DNA of 7,628 nucleotides, taken from contig JAEWTK010000260.1 of assembly GCA_023459535.1 (NCBI GenBank), positions 1 through 7,628 of the forward strand, written 5' to 3'. Positions within the stretch are counted from its first letter, which is position 1; each line of letters opens with the position of its first letter. Of the stretch, positions 6,172 through 7,628 are shown one piece after another. The translations under genes were made by a program, and so were the position numbers. The DNA comes from Pseudomonadota bacterium (lineage in GTDB: Bacteria; Pseudomonadota; Gammaproteobacteria; Burkholderiales; Methylophilaceae). A model generated the notes under the pieces. That model saw only the letters and a program-made list of their open reading frames with translations, was not told the origin of the DNA and did no database searches.

Positions 6172-7113
6172 ATGAGTACAGTAACTGTTGAGGCAAGTCA
6201 CCTGACCCGTATTTATGGTGGCCGTGAGGCGGTCAGCGATGTCAGTTTCAATCTGAACAAGGGTGAGGTCCTGGGTTTCCTCGGCCCGAACGGTGCCGGC
6301 AAGTCCACCACCATGAAGATGATTACCGGCAATCTGGCACCTAGCGCGGGTAGTGTCAGGATTTGCGGTATCGACATGATCGAGAACCCGAAAGAGGCCA
6401 AGGCCTTGATCGGCTATCTGCCGGAAACACCGCCCCTGTATCGCGAACTTACCGTGGATGAATATCTGGCGGTTGCCGCCCGCCTGCATGGCGTCAAGGG
6501 TGCCCAGGTCAAGAAGTCGATCGAGCGCGCGAAAGAACGTTGCGGTCTGACCGAGATGAGCAAGCGTCTGATCGAGAATCTGTCCAAGGGTTACCAGCAA
6601 CGAGTCGGCATTGCGCAGGCCATCATTCATAACCCGATGGTCGTCATTCTGGACGAGCCTACTGTCGGTCTCGATCCTATCCAGATTCGCGACATCCGTG
6701 CACTGATCAAGGAGCTGGGCGGCGAACACAGCGTAATCCTTTCTACCCATATCCTGCCTGAAGTCGAGATGGTCTGTGACCATGTGCAGATCATTCATCT
6801 GGGCAAGCTGGTATTTAGTGGCGGTATTGATGTGCTGAAACAGCAGCGTCGCGGCAACAGGCTGCTAGTCGGCCTGAACAATCCACCGGCAGCCGAAGCT
6901 TTGCTGGCGATCGAAGGCGTGGCCGCAGTTGAGCAGGTCAGTCCGGGTCTGTTGCGCGTGCGTTACAACGAAGGACAGTCGCCGGCCGAAGCCTTGGTGC
7001 AGGCCGCTGTCAGCAACGGTTGGGGCTTGCATCAGATTAACCATGATCAGACCAGCCTGGAAGACGTCTTTGTTCAATTGACTTATCAAGAAGCCGCCGA
7101 GCAGGCGAGCTGA
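6172..7113 (+). CDS. ABC transporter ATP-binding protein, GldA/ABC-2 export type
   Basis: A 313-residue cytoplasmic ATPase that should power the permease encoded next to it. Order of motifs: Walker A GPNGAGKST (38-46), Q-loop region IGYLPE (80-85) with Glu at the usual Gln position, signature LSKGYQQRV (137-145), Walker B VVILDEP (157-163), D-loop GLDP (166-169), H-loop His193 in STH. A C-terminal extension of about 90 residues (220-313) follows, typical of ABC-2 export ATPases. The LSKGY signature and LPE Q-loop are characteristic of the GldA-like branch, named for a Bacteroidetes gliding and secretion gene; in Proteobacteria the substrate is unknown. The start ATG 6172 has only a weak GGATG 12 nt away. 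The permease gene starts 31 nt downstream after a good ribosome binding site. The substrate cannot be told from sequence. Confidence 0.93.
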   Translation: MSTVTVEASHLTRIYGGREAVSDVSFNLNKGEVLGFLGPNGAGKSTTMKMITGNLAPSAGSVRICGIDMIENPKEAKALIGYLPETPPLYRELTVDEYLAVAARLHGVKGAQVKKSIERAKERCGLTEMSKRLIENLSKGYQQRVGIAQAIIHNPMVVILDEPTVGLDPIQIRDIRALIKELGGEHSVILSTHILPEVEMVCDHVQIIHLGKLVFSGGIDVLKQQRRGNRLLVGLNNPPAAEALLAIEGVAAVEQVSPGLLRVRYNEGQSPAEALVQAAVSNGWGLHQINHDQTSLEDVFVQLTYQEAAEQAS

Positions 7114-7144
7114 TTACCTGACGCTTTAATAGAGGTTGTACCCC

Positions 7145-7628
7145 ATGATTTTCAATATCGTTAGAAAAGAGCTGAAAAGCCTGTTCTCCTCCCCGATGGG
7201 CTGGGTGATTCTGGCTTTGCTGCAATTCGTCTTTGGCACCTTCTTCCTGATCGGTGTCGACCAGTATTTCCAGACCATGTCCGGCGCCATGCGACCTGAA
7301 CAGCGCATCGGCATTACCGCCTTTGTCGGCCAGAACGTGTTTGGCATCGCCTCCTTTGTCATGCTGTTCGCCGTGCCTTTGCTTTCCATGCGCCTGATCA
7401 GTGAAGAAAGACGTCAGCAGACGTTGACTTTCCTGTTCAGCGCACCGCTGTCGATTACCGAGATCGTCATTGGCAAATTCCTTGGTCTGGTCGGCTTTCT
7501 CAGCATCATCATCGTCTTTATGGCGGCAATGGTGTCTTCCATGAACCTGTGGACCAATGTCGACTTCGGCTACATCCTGTCCAATGTGCTTGGATTGTGG
7601 TTGCTGGTAGCCAGTTTCTCAGCGCTCG
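7145..7628 (+). CDS. ABC-2 type transporter permease (GldF-like), N-terminal part
   Basis: An inner-membrane permease that starts at ATG 7145 and runs off the right edge with 161 complete codons and no stop. AGAGG (7131-7135) sits 9 nt before the ATG. The protein opens MIFNIVRKELKSLFSSPMGW, the cytoplasmic lead-in of ABC-2/GldF permeases. A first membrane segment follows at about 19-37 (WVILALLQFVFGTFFLIGV). A second lies at about 64-81, and then comes the family hallmark around 83-112: RLISEERRQQTLTFLFSAPLS followed by ITEIVIGKFLG. A third hydrophobic segment lies at about 111-130 and a fourth begins near 144. With the preceding ATPase it forms one transporter. Genes for a GldG-like auxiliary protein and a DUF4340 protein often follow in such clusters and would lie beyond the window; that is expectation, not observation. 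Confidence 0.92.
   Translation, partial: MIFNIVRKELKSLFSSPMGWVILALLQFVFGTFFLIGVDQYFQTMSGAMRPEQRIGITAFVGQNVFGIASFVMLFAVPLLSMRLISEERRQQTLTFLFSAPLSITEIVIGKFLGLVGFLSIIIVFMAAMVSSMNLWTNVDFGYILSNVLGLWLLVASFSAL

Noticed and set aside
6421..6426. Glu in place of Gln in the ABC Q-loop, considered as a defect
   Set aside because: LPE is usual in the GldA-like/ABC-2 ATPase branch, so it is a family trait and not a lost residue.
6145..6798. 217-codon open frame on the minus strand
   Set aside because: It is antisense to the ABC ATPase, which has every expected motif in the plus frame.
1..7628. Mobile elements, CRISPR arrays and integration at the tRNA gene
   Set aside because: No repeat array, transposase, integrase or partial tRNA copy was seen. 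The tRNA flanks are conserved housekeeping genes.

Overview
The window looks like a piece of a proteobacterial core chromosome, most likely a betaproteobacterium (a Nitrosomonadales-type lineage is my best but tentative guess). The reasons are the moderate GC content, the form of the Prs N-terminus, a diderm LolB lipoprotein, and a gene order (TPR protein, lolB, ispE, tRNA-Gln, prs, rplY, pth, ychF) that is known from Beta- and Gammaproteobacteria such as Pseudomonas. I see no phage, plasmid, insertion sequence or CRISPR signal.

Minus strand, in transcription order (right to left). An exported tetratricopeptide-repeat protein (5894-4176) is followed after 3 nt by lolB (4172-3513). After 4 more nt comes ispE, whose likely GTG start is at 3508 (to 2621). 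Then come tRNA-Gln(UUG) (2575-2499), an intrinsic terminator-like hairpin (2490-2453), prs with a GTG start (2438-1488), rplY/ctc encoding L25 (1399-770), pth (710-123) and the first 15 codons of ychF (46-1). These genes serve envelope biogenesis (LolB, IspE), nucleotide precursor supply (Prs) and translation (tRNA-Gln, L25, Pth, YchF).

A 277-bp divergent intergenic region (5895-6171) separates this block from plus-strand genes. It holds three inverted repeats and candidate promoters in both directions. To its right lie an ABC transporter ATPase of the GldA/ABC-2 type (6172-7113) and the start of its membrane permease (7145 to the window edge).

The protein-coding content is ordinary and well conserved. 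I did not find a convincing undescribed system. What merits a second look is the non-coding architecture. Each of the three consecutive cistrons prs, rplY and pth has a hairpin within about 30 nt of its start codon, and the one before prs is a terminator that leaves no room for a separate promoter. The operator-like divergent region is the other item.
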